From contig NZ_JAAIVI010000021.1 of assembly GCF_011008905.1 (NCBI RefSeq), positions 98,663 through 162,662 on the forward strand: DNA of 64,000 nucleotides, written 5' to 3'. Position numbers and translations under genes: made by a program. The notes beneath the pieces were generated by a model. The model was given only the letters and a program-made list of their open reading frames with translations. It was not told where the DNA came from and did no database searches. The stretch comes from Wenzhouxiangella sp. XN201 (GTDB lineage: Bacteria; Pseudomonadota; Gammaproteobacteria; Xanthomonadales; Wenzhouxiangellaceae). Each line of letters begins with the position of its first letter. The stretch's first letter is position 1. Of the stretch, positions 12,044-20,319 are shown one piece after another.

Positions 12044-12571
12044 ATGCTGCGTTTTTCCATCCTGTTCATCGTGCTGCTGCTGGGGCTGTTCACCGTCGAG
12101 GTGCTCCAGCCGGTGCAGGCCAACGTGATCCTGCCGTTCACTGCCGGTATCGCCAAGATCAGCGTCTTCCTGATCGAGCTCTTCGACGGCGGCGTGATTT
12201 CCTTCGGCAAGGTCATCCAGGACGTCGACAGCGGTTTTGCCGTCAGCATCGAGCCGGGCTGCAACGGGGTCGAGGCCCTGATCATCCTGTTCGCCGCCAT
12301 TTTTGCCTTTCCCGCGCCGCTGAAGAGCAAACTGGTCGGCTTTGCCATCGGCTTCGTCGCCATCCAGGCGCTCAACCTGGTGCGCATCATCAGCCTGTTT
12401 TATCTCGGGCAGTGGAACATGACCTGGTTCGAGTGGTTCCACCTCTACCTGTGGCAGGCCCTGATCATTCTCGACGCCCTGGTGGTCTGGCTGATCTGGC
12501 TCCGGACCCTGCCGCCGCGATCTTCCGATGATGACGGATCGCCGCCACAGGCGGCCCCGGCCACTTCGTGA
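12044..12571 (+). CDS. xrtH: Exosortase H-like membrane transpeptidase
   Basis: 175 residues with about five to six membrane helices. It is a small stand-alone exosortase, the integral membrane cysteine protease that cuts and relocates proteins carrying a carboxy-terminal sorting domain. The three catalytic residues expected of exosortases are visible: Cys73 in PGCNGVEA, Arg114 in NLVRI and His133 in WFHLYLW. Size and sequence best fit the XrtH type, whose known substrates end in IPTLxxWG-CTERM. No such cargo occurs in this window. It is followed by an overlapping SDR gene (GTG start inside its stop) and pdxH. The call is firm for exosortase, less so for the H class. Confidence 0.82.
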   Translation: MLRFSILFIVLLLGLFTVEVLQPVQANVILPFTAGIAKISVFLIELFDGGVISFGKVIQDVDSGFAVSIEPGCNGVEALIILFAAIFAFPAPLKSKLVGFAIGFVAIQALNLVRIISLFYLGQWNMTWFEWFHLYLWQALIILDALVVWLIWLRTLPPRSSDDDGSPPQAAPATS

Positions 12572-13377
12572 AGCGGCTGCTGATCGCCGGCTGCGGTGAC
12601 CTCGGAATACGCCTCGCCGCTCGCCTGGACGAAGACTGGCAGGTGCACGGTCTGCGTCGAAATACCGAAGCGCTGCCCGAGCCTATCGTGGCCGAGCCCG
12701 CCGATCTTTCCGATCCCGGCAGCCTGGCCCGCGTTGGAGGTGATTGGGATGCCGTTGTCTACCAGGCCACGCCCGACCAGTACGACGAAGCAGGCTACCG
12801 CCGCGCCTACTACCAGGGTCTCGCCAATCTCTTCGAGCGGGCCCGCGCCGGGCGATTGATCTTCGTCTCCAGCACGGCCGTGTACGGCCAGGATGGTGGC
12901 GAGTGGGTCGACGAGACCAGCGCCACCGAGCCCGACCGATTCAACGGCCGGGTGCTGCTCGAGGCCGAAGCGCTGGCCCGGCGCAGCGCGCCCGAATCGG
13001 TGGTCGTGCGTTTTTCCGGCATTTACGGCCCCGGGCGCGACTACCTGCTACGCCAGCTTCGCGCCGGCCAGGCGAGCTGCCGGGAAGCACCGCCACAGTG
13101 GACCAACCGGATTCACGCCGATGATTGTGCCGGCGTTCTGGCGCATCTGCTGGAACTGCCGGCGCCCGAGAGCCTCTACTGCGCCAGCGACAGCTGTCCG
13201 GCCCCGCGCTGCGAGGTGCTGGACTGGCTGGCCGGGCAACTCGACGTGGCGGCGCCGGCGCGCGAAGATCTGCAGGGCGGTCAGGGCAAGCGTATTGCCA
13301 ATGCCCGGCTGCTGGCATCCGGCTACCGATTCATCCATCCAGACTATCGCTCCGGTTACCAGGAGATGCTGCAATGA
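12568..13377 (+). CDS. NAD(P)-dependent epimerase/dehydratase-like SDR protein
   Basis: 269 residues from a GTG that overlaps the exosortase stop. The N-terminal Rossmann strand-turn is LLIAGCGDLG (GxGxxG variant, residues 8-13). The extended-SDR SSTAVYG strand, the RFSGIYGPGR strand and the NRIHADDCAG segment are present. The usual catalytic Tyr-x-x-x-Lys appears as Phe-Asn-Gly-Arg, so a standard epimerase reaction is doubtful. It resembles the YeeZ-like subgroup, whose role is poorly known. The gene ends in a four-base overlap with pdxH. Confidence 0.8.
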   Translation: MKRLLIAGCGDLGIRLAARLDEDWQVHGLRRNTEALPEPIVAEPADLSDPGSLARVGGDWDAVVYQATPDQYDEAGYRRAYYQGLANLFERARAGRLIFVSSTAVYGQDGGEWVDETSATEPDRFNGRVLLEAEALARRSAPESVVVRFSGIYGPGRDYLLRQLRAGQASCREAPPQWTNRIHADDCAGVLAHLLELPAPESLYCASDSCPAPRCEVLDWLAGQLDVAAPAREDLQGGQGKRIANARLLASGYRFIHPDYRSGYQEMLQ

Positions 13378-13970
13378 CCAGATTCACGGACATGACCGAG
13401 GCCATCGTCGAACGCTTCCGGCAGGGCTTTGATCGGGCCGTTGCCGGGAACATTCCGGAACCCACGGCCATGACCCTGGCCACGGTCGATCCAGACGGCC
13501 GGCCGTCTGCGCGTACCGTGCTGCTCAAGGACATGGACCCGCGCGGTTTCGTCTTCTATACCAATCTGGAATCGCGCAAGGGGCGACACCTGGTCGTCCA
13601 TCCCGATGTCTCCCTGGTCTTTTGGTGGCGGGAAAACGCCGAGCAGGTCACCGTTGACGGCCGGGCGGAGCCTGTCACGGACGATGACGCGGATGCCTAT
13701 TTTGCCAGCCGCCCCCGCGGCAGCCAGATCGGAGCCTGGGCCTCGAAACAGTCGCATCCCATGGCGAACCGCGAGGAATTCCTCAAGCGGGTCGCGCACT
13801 TTGAGAAGAAGTTCGAAGGGCAGGAAGTCCCGCGCCCGGAGCACTGGTCGGGCTTCCGCGTACGCCCGCGCCGCGTGGAGTTCTGGTACGGGCGGGAGTT
13901 TCGGCTGCACGAGCGGGTGTGCTTCGATCTCGTGGACGGGGCGTGGCGGGAGTCGTTGTTATACCCCTGA
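13374..13970 (+). CDS. pdxH: Pyridoxamine 5'-phosphate oxidase
   Basis: 198 residues from the ATG at 13374. This FMN enzyme oxidises pyridoxine- or pyridoxamine-5'-phosphate to pyridoxal 5'-phosphate. Motifs seen are RTVLLKD, FYTNLESRKG (FMN phosphate contacts), QIGAWASKQS and the C-terminal RPRRVEFW with RLHER. Length is slightly below the E. coli enzyme (218) because the N-terminal extension is short. It is the third gene of the xrtH-SDR-pdxH set. Confidence 0.95.
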   Translation: MTRFTDMTEAIVERFRQGFDRAVAGNIPEPTAMTLATVDPDGRPSARTVLLKDMDPRGFVFYTNLESRKGRHLVVHPDVSLVFWWRENAEQVTVDGRAEPVTDDDADAYFASRPRGSQIGAWASKQSHPMANREEFLKRVAHFEKKFEGQEVPRPEHWSGFRVRPRRVEFWYGREFRLHERVCFDLVDGAWRESLLYP

Positions 13971-13982
13971 TTGGGGAATGAT

Positions 13983-14165
13983 CAAGTACCAAATTCCAAT
14001 TTACAAACAATGTTCAATTCTCGAATGATTCAATGACCGAAACGACCATTGGAGGCGTCGCGGCCACCGAAATGTTTGGTCATTGAAAATTGATCATTGG
14101 TCCTTGTTTGAGAATTGGAATTTGGTACTTGGTGCTTGCTTTTTAGCATTGGTGCTTGGTAATTG
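13983..14165. repeat. Intergenic inverted repeat built from GGTnnTT-type 7-bp words
   Basis: The left arm at about 13984-14010 (AAGTACCAAATTCCAATT...) is matched in reverse complement at 14104-14130 (ATTGGAATTTGGTACTT). A second nested pair is TTCAATGACC near 14029 with GGTCATTGAA near 14077. The right side continues as tandem 7-bp words GGAATTT, GGTACTT, GGTGCTT, GGTAATT, GGTCATT. It is AT-rich against a GC-rich background and lies between the convergent ends of pdxH and trmH. Confidence 0.75.
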
Positions 14166-14179
14166 GTCATTCACTCGAT

Positions 14180-14782
14180 TCATCTCCCCTTTCGGCGCCT
14201 CTCCGTCTCCCTCTCGATCCAATGTTCACTCAGTGATTTCCACGGCTCTTCCTCCAGCGAGTGCGGCTCGTACATGCCGGCTGCCTGGCGCTGGCGCTGG
14301 GCCTCGTAGAGGATCAGGGCGGTGGCGACCGAGACATTGAGCGACTGGGTCATGCCGGTCATCGGGATGATGATCTCGCCATCGCACTCGGCCAGGGCTT
14401 CCTCGCTGACGCCGAATTTTTCGGTGCCGAGAACGATGGCCGTCGGTTGCGTGTAATCGGGCTCGCGGAAGTCCATTGCCTGGTCGGAAAAATGCGCGGC
14501 ATACAGGGCCATGCCTTTCCGTTTCAGGGATTGCAGACCCTCGACCGCATCGTGGTGGCGGTGCAGACGGACCCAACGCTGGGCACCCTGCGCGGTGTGG
14601 TTGAGCGGGGGAATGCCGCCGGTGGGAGGCACTGCGTGGGCTTCCATTACGCCCACGGCATCGCAGGTACGCAGGATGGCGGCCACGTTGTGGGCCTTGT
14701 GCACGCGTTCTAGAAAGACGGTCAGGTCGGGTTGACGGCGTGCAGCAATCTGCTCGATGCGGGCCTTGCGTTCGGGAGTCAT
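14180..14782 (-). CDS. trmH: tRNA (guanosine(18)-2'-O)-methyltransferase
   Basis: 200 residues. A SPOUT-class enzyme that methylates the 2'-OH of G18 in the D-loop of tRNAs using S-adenosylmethionine. SpoU motifs are N-terminal HNVAAILRTCDAVGV, AIVLGTEKFGVS, and IIIPMTGMTQSLNVSVATAL, which forms the trefoil knot. Slightly shorter than E. coli TrmH (229). The C-terminal tail is rich in Arg and Lys. Confidence 0.93.
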   Translation of the reverse strand: MTPERKARIEQIAARRQPDLTVFLERVHKAHNVAAILRTCDAVGVMEAHAVPPTGGIPPLNHTAQGAQRWVRLHRHHDAVEGLQSLKRKGMALYAAHFSDQAMDFREPDYTQPTAIVLGTEKFGVSEEALAECDGEIIIPMTGMTQSLNVSVATALILYEAQRQRQAAGMYEPHSLEEEPWKSLSEHWIERETERRRKGR

Positions 14783-14846
14783 TGCGTGATTCTAGCCGAG
14801 ATGCCCGTGATCAAGGCTCTCGCCTGGATGTGCCACAATTACTCGC

Positions 14847-15308
14847 ATGACTGACTGGTTCGATCAACTCCGATCCTGGGTGGCCCCGAGCAGCGACGAG
14901 CCCGTCGACCCGAAGCTCATCGCCCGCGCCGCGGCCATCATCCTGCTGGAGATGGCGGCTACCGACGAGCATCGCGATGAGCAGGAACTGGCCGTGATCC
15001 ACCAGGCCATGCGGCAGGCCTTCGAGATCGACGAATCCGAGCTGGACGAACTCATTCACGACGCCGAAAAGCTGCGCGGAGAAGCCGTATCCCTGCATGA
15101 CTTCACCCGCGACCTCAAGGCTCATCTCGATCGCGACGAGCGCGGCGATCTGGTGGAATGGTTATGGCAGGTGGCCTGGGCGGACGGTCGCGTCGACCGC
15201 TACGAAGAGCAGCTGCTCAGGCGTCTGGCCGACCTGCTCGGTGTGCCGCACCCGGAGTTCATCCGGCGCAAGCACCGGGCGGCCGAGGCAGCCGGCGTCA
15301 ATCAGTGA
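14847..15308 (+). CDS. TerB-like (tellurite resistance TerB fold) acidic protein
   Basis: 153 residues, highly charged and all-helical, without signal peptide or membrane segment. It shows the TerB pattern: AAAIILLEMAATDEHRDEQELAVI, then a second half WLWQVAWADGRVDRYEEQLLRRLADLLGV with a metal-site-like acidic WADGxxDxxE motif. TerB-fold proteins are thought to sense stress or bind metal; no other ter genes are present, so tellurite resistance should not be inferred. The 3' end overlaps the convergent DUF4426 gene by 11 bp. Confidence 0.8.
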   Translation: MTDWFDQLRSWVAPSSDEPVDPKLIARAAAIILLEMAATDEHRDEQELAVIHQAMRQAFEIDESELDELIHDAEKLRGEAVSLHDFTRDLKAHLDRDERGDLVEWLWQVAWADGRVDRYEEQLLRRLADLLGVPHPEFIRRKHRAAEAAGVNQ

Positions 15309-15756
15309 AGAACTGCTGACGGAAAGTGATCTCGTGCGCGGGCTCGTCGCTATCGTCCGGTTTGACGCTGAGGGTGAAGGTCAGCGATTCCTCGTCGTGG
15401 ATCCGGAAGGTGCCGACATAGTAAATGGCGTCCTGGTCCTCGATTTCCTGCAGTTCAATCTCGCGGCGCTGACCGGTCAGGTTAATCACGCGTGCCGAGA
15501 CTTCGGCGGTTACCGATTCGTCCAACTCGTTTTCGCTTTCGGCCTTGCGCAGCACGGCGATATTGAGCAGGGCGCGGTTGCCGGCGCGTTGAATGCCATA
15601 GGCACGGGCCACTTCGGGCGGCAGCATGCTGGTGTTCAGGGCGTTGTAGTGCACCCGGTAATCGCCGATATCCTCGAATTGCTGGGCCGGCGCCGGGGCG
15701 GACAAGAGCAGCAGGGCGAACGTGGTGATGAAAAGGGCTGCAATTTGTCGAGTCAT
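15298..15756 (-). CDS. DUF4426 family secreted protein
   Basis: 152 residues with an N-terminal signal peptide (hydrophobic residues 7-22, AQQ cleavage region). The mature part starts with EDIGDYRVHYNALNTSMLPPEVARAYGI, the conserved DUF4426 opening, and continues as a beta-rich domain with TFRQQFFTD at the end. Members sit next to yggT-proC in many gammaproteobacteria, as here. Function is unknown. Confidence 0.85.
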   Translation of the reverse strand: MTRQIAALFITTFALLLLSAPAPAQQFEDIGDYRVHYNALNTSMLPPEVARAYGIQRAGNRALLNIAVLRKAESENELDESVTAEVSARVINLTGQRREIELQEIEDQDAIYYVGTFRIHDEESLTFTLSVKPDDSDEPAHEITFRQQFFTD

Positions 15757-15846
15757 CGTTGGCGCCTCGGATCTGGGACTGTCCCTGATGCTACTCCTGC
15801 TCCGCCCGAAGCGGCAAGTGGGGGCTACTACGTAGCCGAATCCCGA

Positions 15847-16386
15847 TTAGACCCCCAGCAAAATGATCAAGAACTGGATGACGATGATGGCCACCAGGGG
15901 CGAGAGGTCGAAGCCGCCCAGGGGCGGTAGCACGCGCCGGATGGGCGCCAGCACCGGTTCGGTCAGTTGGTAGACCAGCGGCACGATGGGGTGGCGAAAG
16001 CCCTGGCCCACCCAGGACAGGATCACGCTGACGATGATCATCACCAGGTAGAGCACCAGTAGCATTCGCACCAGGCGCAGCACGCCCAGCAGGAGCAGCA
16101 CGGGGACATCCAGGCTCCAGCCGCCGAGTGCGGCGAGAATCAGCAGCAGGATGATTTCCAGCACGTAGAGCACCACCAGGCCGGCCAGGCTGAGCGAGCC
16201 GACATTGGGAATAATCCGAGACAGTGGCTTGACCAGCGGATCGGTCACCTTGATCAGGGCCTGGCAGACGGGGTTGTAGTAATCGGCACGCAAGGCTTCG
16301 AGCAGCACGCGCAGCATCAGCACGGCCAGGTAAAGCTGGAAGACCGTCTCGATCAGAAAGGCAAAGGCCTGGCTGGGTGAACCCAT
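15847..16386 (-). CDS. yggT: YggT family integral membrane protein
   Basis: 179 residues with four hydrophobic segments arranged as two YGGT repeats; each contains a hydrophobic stretch followed by a DPLVxPxxRIxP- or EPVLAPIRRVLPP-type loop. YggT proteins are implicated in osmotic shock tolerance and turgor, without a defined mechanism. The ATG overlaps the proC stop (TGATG), so the pair is co-translated. Confidence 0.9.
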   Translation of the reverse strand: MGSPSQAFAFLIETVFQLYLAVLMLRVLLEALRADYYNPVCQALIKVTDPLVKPLSRIIPNVGSLSLAGLVVLYVLEIILLLILAALGGWSLDVPVLLLLGVLRLVRMLLVLYLVMIIVSVILSWVGQGFRHPIVPLVYQLTEPVLAPIRRVLPPLGGFDLSPLVAIIVIQFLIILLGV

Positions 16387-17198
16387 CAGCCTTCTCCCAG
16401 TTCGCGGCCGCGTTTGACGGCTGCCTGCACGGCTTCATCGACGATGCGCTCGAAATCATTGTCCGACAAACTCTCGAGCGCGGCGGCGGTGGTGCCCCCC
16501 GGGGAGGTTACGCGCCGACGCAGTTCACCGGCCTCCAGGTCGGATTTCGAAAGCATCACGCCGGCACCAAAGGCTGTCTGTCGGGCCAGCTTGGCCGCGG
16601 TCGTCTCCGGTAGCCCGGCGCGCGTAGCGGCGGCCGTGAGCTGCTCGACCAGTGCAAAGAAATACGCCGGACCCGAACCCGATACGGCGGTGATGACGTC
16701 CATCAGGGCCTCGTCGTCGACCCAGGCCACAACTCCTGCCGTAGACAGCACCTGTTCGGTGCGCTCGCGGTCGCGCTCGGTCACACCGTCGGCTGCGACC
16801 AGCCCGGTCATGCCCGCCTGGTAGAGCGCCGGGGTGTTGGGCATGGCGCGCACGATCCGGTCGTGCCCGGCCAGGCCTTTTTGAATACGCTCGATCGGCA
16901 CGCCGGCAGCCACCGAAATGATCAGGGTGTCGGCATCAATGGCCTCGGCGATCGAGCCCAGCACTTTGTCCATGACCTGTGGCTTGACGGCCACGACGAC
17001 GACATCGGCCGACGATACCGCCTCCGCGTTGTCGTCGTGCACGTTCACGCCCAGCTCGTCGGCGAGTGACTGGCGCTGTTCCTCGCTGGGGTCGGCCACA
17101 TGGATGGATTCGGCTTTCGTGCCGGCGGCAATCAAGCCGCCGATCAGCGCGCGGCCCATATTGCCGCCGCCGATGAAGGTGAGGGTGGTGTTTGTCAT
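16386..17198 (-). CDS. proC: Pyrroline-5-carboxylate reductase
   Basis: 270 residues. It reduces pyrroline-5-carboxylate to proline with NAD(P)H, the last step of proline synthesis. The Rossmann motif FIGGGNMGRALIGGL starts near residue 9. The family signatures VVVAVKPQ and AMPNTPAL and the C-terminal ELRRRVTSPGGTTAAALESL are present. It lies between yggS and yggT, the classic pilT-linked order. Confidence 0.97.
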   Translation of the reverse strand: MTNTTLTFIGGGNMGRALIGGLIAAGTKAESIHVADPSEEQRQSLADELGVNVHDDNAEAVSSADVVVVAVKPQVMDKVLGSIAEAIDADTLIISVAAGVPIERIQKGLAGHDRIVRAMPNTPALYQAGMTGLVAADGVTERDRERTEQVLSTAGVVAWVDDEALMDVITAVSGSGPAYFFALVEQLTAAATRAGLPETTAAKLARQTAFGAGVMLSKSDLEAGELRRRVTSPGGTTAAALESLSDNDFERIVDEAVQAAVKRGRELGEG

Positions 17199-17257
17199 GG
17201 CTTCATATTGTAAGACAGGCGTTTGTCGTCCGGCAGTCCGAGGCTCGGATCCGCCTT

Positions 17258-17281
17258 CGGGACTCGGGACTCGGGACTCGG
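17258..17281. repeat. Three tandem 8-bp CGGGACTC words
   Basis: The word CGGGACTC is repeated three times in the 85-bp gap between proC and yggS. A partial, diverged copy (GGCTCGGAT) lies about 15 bp before it. The unit length matches other word repeats in this window. Confidence 0.7.
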
Positions 17282-17283
17282 AA

Positions 17284-17970
17284 TTAATCGCGGAGTCCGA
17301 ACAGGGCGGTGCCGATTCGGACCAGGGTGGCGCCCTCGGCGATGGCGGCTTCCAGGTCGGCGCTCATGCCGGCCGACAGGGTGTCGACTTCGGGGTGGTC
17401 GGCCTGCAGCTTTTCGAACAACTCGCGCAGTCGGGCGAAGACCGCCCGTTGCTCTTCGTGGTCTTCGCGCGGGGCCGGAATGGCCATCAGGCCGCGCAGT
17501 ATCAATCGATCCGAATCGGCGATCTGGCCCGCCAGGGCCTCGATCTCGTCGGGTGCGCAGCCGGCTTTCTGGGGCTCTTCGTCGATATTGACCTGGATGA
17601 GCACATTGAGGGGAGCCAGCGCTTGCGGCCGCTGCTCGTTGAGCCGCCGCACGATCTTGCTGCGGTCGAGCGACTCCACCCAGTCGAAGTGTGCCGCGAT
17701 CAGCTTGGTCTTGTTCGACTGGATCGGGCCGATGTAGTGCCACTGCAGGTCAAGATCGCCGAGCGCCTCGATCTTGGCCACGGCCTCGTCGACGTAGTTT
17801 TCTCCGAAGGCCCGCTGGCCCAATCCGTGCAGTTCGCGAATGGCCTCGACCGGTTTGCGCTTGCTGACTGCCAGCAGGCGCACCGTCTGCGGCTCGCGTC
17901 CGGCTGCCTGGCAGGCGGTTCGGATGCGTTCCAGCGTGGTTTCCAGCCGCTTTCGAGCGATTTGATTCAT
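17284..17970 (-). CDS. yggS: YggS/PLPBP pyridoxal phosphate homeostasis protein
   Basis: 228 residues forming a single alanine-racemase-like TIM barrel that binds PLP but has no known catalytic reaction; it buffers PLP and affects amino acid metabolism. The PLP lysine is in LLAVSKRKP, followed by FGENYVDEA. WHYIGPIQSNKTK and LSAGMSADLEAAI, the phosphate-binding region, are intact. It is divergent from pilT, whose likely promoter overlaps the yggS start. Confidence 0.95.
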   Translation of the reverse strand: MNQIARKRLETTLERIRTACQAAGREPQTVRLLAVSKRKPVEAIRELHGLGQRAFGENYVDEAVAKIEALGDLDLQWHYIGPIQSNKTKLIAAHFDWVESLDRSKIVRRLNEQRPQALAPLNVLIQVNIDEEPQKAGCAPDEIEALAGQIADSDRLILRGLMAIPAPREDHEEQRAVFARLRELFEKLQADHPEVDTLSAGMSADLEAAIAEGATLVRIGTALFGLRD

Positions 17971-17989
17971 GGCCCAGTTACGCTAAGAT
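17962..17989 (+). promoter_or_regulatory. Candidate sigma70 promoter for pilT-pilU
   Basis: TTGATT (17962-17967) and TAAGAT (17984-17989) are separated by 16 bp. The site lies across the beginning of the divergent yggS gene and about 100 bp before the pilT ATG. Assigned by eye only. Confidence 0.35.
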
Positions 17990-18090
17990 CAGCGGGTGTG
18001 TTCGAACCCGGGGCTGACTTGTGCCGCCCGAAGGGCCGGCCGGGCCTGCACAGGGTATCGGCTGGCAGAGGCCTCAGTAGGGAGTTTTTC

Positions 18091-19128
18091 ATGGACATTA
18101 CCGAGCTACTCGCATTCACCGTCAAGAACAAGGCTTCCGACCTGCATATCTCGGCCGGGCTGCCGCCGATGATCCGCGTCGATGGCGACATCCATCGTAT
18201 CAACACGCCGGCTCTCGAGAACAAGGAAATGGCCGAGCTCATTTACTCGACCATGAACGACCACCAGCGTCGCGACTACGAGGCCAACCTTGAGGTTGAC
18301 TTCTCCTACAGCGTACCGGGCATGGCGCGCTTTCGTGTCAATGCCTTTCACCACCACCGCGGCATGGGCGCGGTCTTCCGCGTTATCCCCAATGACATCT
18401 TCACCCTCGAGGATCTCGATGCGCCGGCCGTCTTCAAGGACATCGTCGAGGTGCCGCGCGGCTTGATCCTGGTCACCGGGCCGACGGGTTCGGGCAAGTC
18501 CACGACCCTGGCGGCGATGATGGACTATCTCAACAAGACCGTTCCCGGCCACATCCTCACCATCGAGGACCCGATCGAATTCCTTCACACGTCACAGCGC
18601 TGCCTGATCAACCAGCGCGAGGTCCACCGCGACACCCACGGCTTCAACCAGGCGCTGCGCTCGGCGCTGCGCGAAGACCCCGACATCATCCTGGTCGGCG
18701 AGCTGCGTGATATGGAAACCGTTCGCCTGGCCCTGACTGCCGCCGAGACCGGTCACGTGGTGTTCGCTACCCTGCACACCTCTTCGGCGCCGAAGACCAT
18801 TGACCGAATCATCGACGTGTTTCCCGGCGACGAGAAGCCGGTGGTACGCTCGATGCTGTCCGAATCGCTGCGGGCGGTCATTTCACAGACCCTGCTGAAG
18901 AAGATCGGCGGCGGTCGGGTGGCGGCACACGAGATCATGGTGGCGACTTCGGCGATCAAGAACCTGATCCGTGAAGACAAGGTGGCGCAGATGTATTCCG
19001 CCATCCAGACCGGCCAGAACGTCGGCATGACCACCCTTGACCAGGCGCTGATCGAATTGGTGCGGCGCGGCCTGGTGGCCAAGCAGGAAGCCGTGCGCAA
19101 GGCCCAGAACAAGTCGGCGCTGGCCTAA
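18091..19128 (+). CDS. pilT: Type IV pilus retraction ATPase PilT
   Basis: 345 residues from the ATG at 18091. It is a hexameric cytoplasmic ATPase that depolymerises type IV pili and drives twitching motility. Features are the N-terminal PAS-like domain (KNKASDLHISAG), Walker A GPTGSGKST, the Asp-box EDPIEF, Walker B RSALREDPDIILVGE, the His-box TGHVVFATLHT, and the PilT-specific AIKNLIRE segment needed for retraction. An open frame extends far upstream but has no pilT similarity. pilU follows after 39 bp. Confidence 0.97.
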   Translation: MDITELLAFTVKNKASDLHISAGLPPMIRVDGDIHRINTPALENKEMAELIYSTMNDHQRRDYEANLEVDFSYSVPGMARFRVNAFHHHRGMGAVFRVIPNDIFTLEDLDAPAVFKDIVEVPRGLILVTGPTGSGKSTTLAAMMDYLNKTVPGHILTIEDPIEFLHTSQRCLINQREVHRDTHGFNQALRSALREDPDIILVGELRDMETVRLALTAAETGHVVFATLHTSSAPKTIDRIIDVFPGDEKPVVRSMLSESLRAVISQTLLKKIGGGRVAAHEIMVATSAIKNLIREDKVAQMYSAIQTGQNVGMTTLDQALIELVRRGLVAKQEAVRKAQNKSALA

Positions 19129-19167
19129 CCCGGTTCGCGCCGGCCCAGACACCGGCAAGGAGGCACG

Positions 19168-20295
19168 ATGAACACCATCCAGGACTGGCTGCACAAGCTA
19201 CACAACGCCAAAGGTTCAGACTTGTTCGTGACGGTCGGTGCGCCGCCCTGCATCAAGGTGCATGGCAAGATCAAACCGCTCACGCGCGAAGCGTTGACTC
19301 ATGAGATGGTGCACGACATCATCGAATCGCTCATGAACGACAAGCAGCGCGAGGAATTCCGGACCACCAAGGAATGCCAATTCGCGGTATCGCTCGAGGG
19401 CGTGGCCCGCTTTCGTATCTCGGCCTTTTTCCAGCGCAATAGCGTGGGCATGGTCTGCCGCCGCATCGAGACCAAGATCCCCTCGTTCAAGGAGCTCGAC
19501 CTGCCGGAATCGCTGGCCGAGCTGGCGATGGTCAAGCGCGGCATCATTATTCTCGTGGGTGCGACCGGCACCGGTAAGTCGACCACGCTGGCGGCCATGC
19601 TCGGCCATCGGAACATGAACGCCTCGGGCCATATCATCACCATCGAGGACCCGATCGAATTCGTTCACAAGCATCGCAAGAGCCTGGTCACCCAGCGCGA
19701 GGTGGGCATCGATACCGACTCCTTCGAGATTGCGCTGAAAAACACCTTGCGTCAGGCGCCCGACGTGATCCTCATCGGCGAAATCCGCACGCGCGAGTCG
19801 ATGGAACACGCCATCACCTTCGCCGAGACCGGCCACCTGTGCCTGACTACCCTGCACGCCAACAACGCCAACCAGGCGATGGACCGCATCCTGCATTTCT
19901 TCCCGGAAGACCGCCATCCGCAGGTGCTGCTCGACCTGAGTTTCAACCTCAAGGGTGTGGTCGCCCAGCAGCTCGTTCCGTCGGTCGACGGCGACCGCCG
20001 ACACCCGGCGCTGGAGATCCTGCTCAATACACCGCTGGTGCAGGAAAAGATTCGCAAGGGCGCGATCGAGGAACTCAAGTCGATCATGAAGGATTCCGGC
20101 CACCACGGCATGGTCACTTTCGACCAGAGCCTGCTGCAGCTCTACCAGGACGGTCATATTGCCTACGAGGAGGCGCTCCGGCACGCCGATTCAGCCAACG
20201 AGGTGCGCCTGGCCGTCAAGCTCAGCGAGGGCGGCGACGCCGAGTCGATGTCGGGCAGTCTGGAGGACCTCAATTTGATCGATGACCGGCGCTAA
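19168..20295 (+). CDS. pilU: Type IV pilus retraction ATPase PilU
   Basis: 375 residues, a PilT paralogue that works with PilT as an accessory retraction motor. Walker A GATGTGKST, EDPIEF, Walker B RQAPDVILIGE and TGHLCLTTLHANNANQAMDR are all present. The C-terminal tail after residue 340 is longer and more acidic than in PilT, as is usual. Preceded by AAGGAGGCACG, a strong ribosome-binding site. Confidence 0.96.
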   Translation: MNTIQDWLHKLHNAKGSDLFVTVGAPPCIKVHGKIKPLTREALTHEMVHDIIESLMNDKQREEFRTTKECQFAVSLEGVARFRISAFFQRNSVGMVCRRIETKIPSFKELDLPESLAELAMVKRGIIILVGATGTGKSTTLAAMLGHRNMNASGHIITIEDPIEFVHKHRKSLVTQREVGIDTDSFEIALKNTLRQAPDVILIGEIRTRESMEHAITFAETGHLCLTTLHANNANQAMDRILHFFPEDRHPQVLLDLSFNLKGVVAQQLVPSVDGDRRHPALEILLNTPLVQEKIRKGAIEELKSIMKDSGHHGMVTFDQSLLQLYQDGHIAYEEALRHADSANEVRLAVKLSEGGDAESMSGSLEDLNLIDDRR

Positions 20296-20319
20296 GTGCT
20301 CGTCGTAACCGGATTTTCT

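Noticed and set aside
12044-12571. A local exosortase H cargo
   Set aside because: No protein in the window ends with IPTLxxWG followed by a hydrophobic helix and basic tail; the tails at 53918 and 56517 lack the hydrophobic helix.
14847-15308. Tellurite resistance locus
   Set aside because: Only a TerB-like protein is present; terA, terC, terD and terE are missing.
16918-18090. A long open frame running into pilT from 16918
   Set aside because: It is antisense to proC and yggS, and only the part from 18091 resembles PilT.
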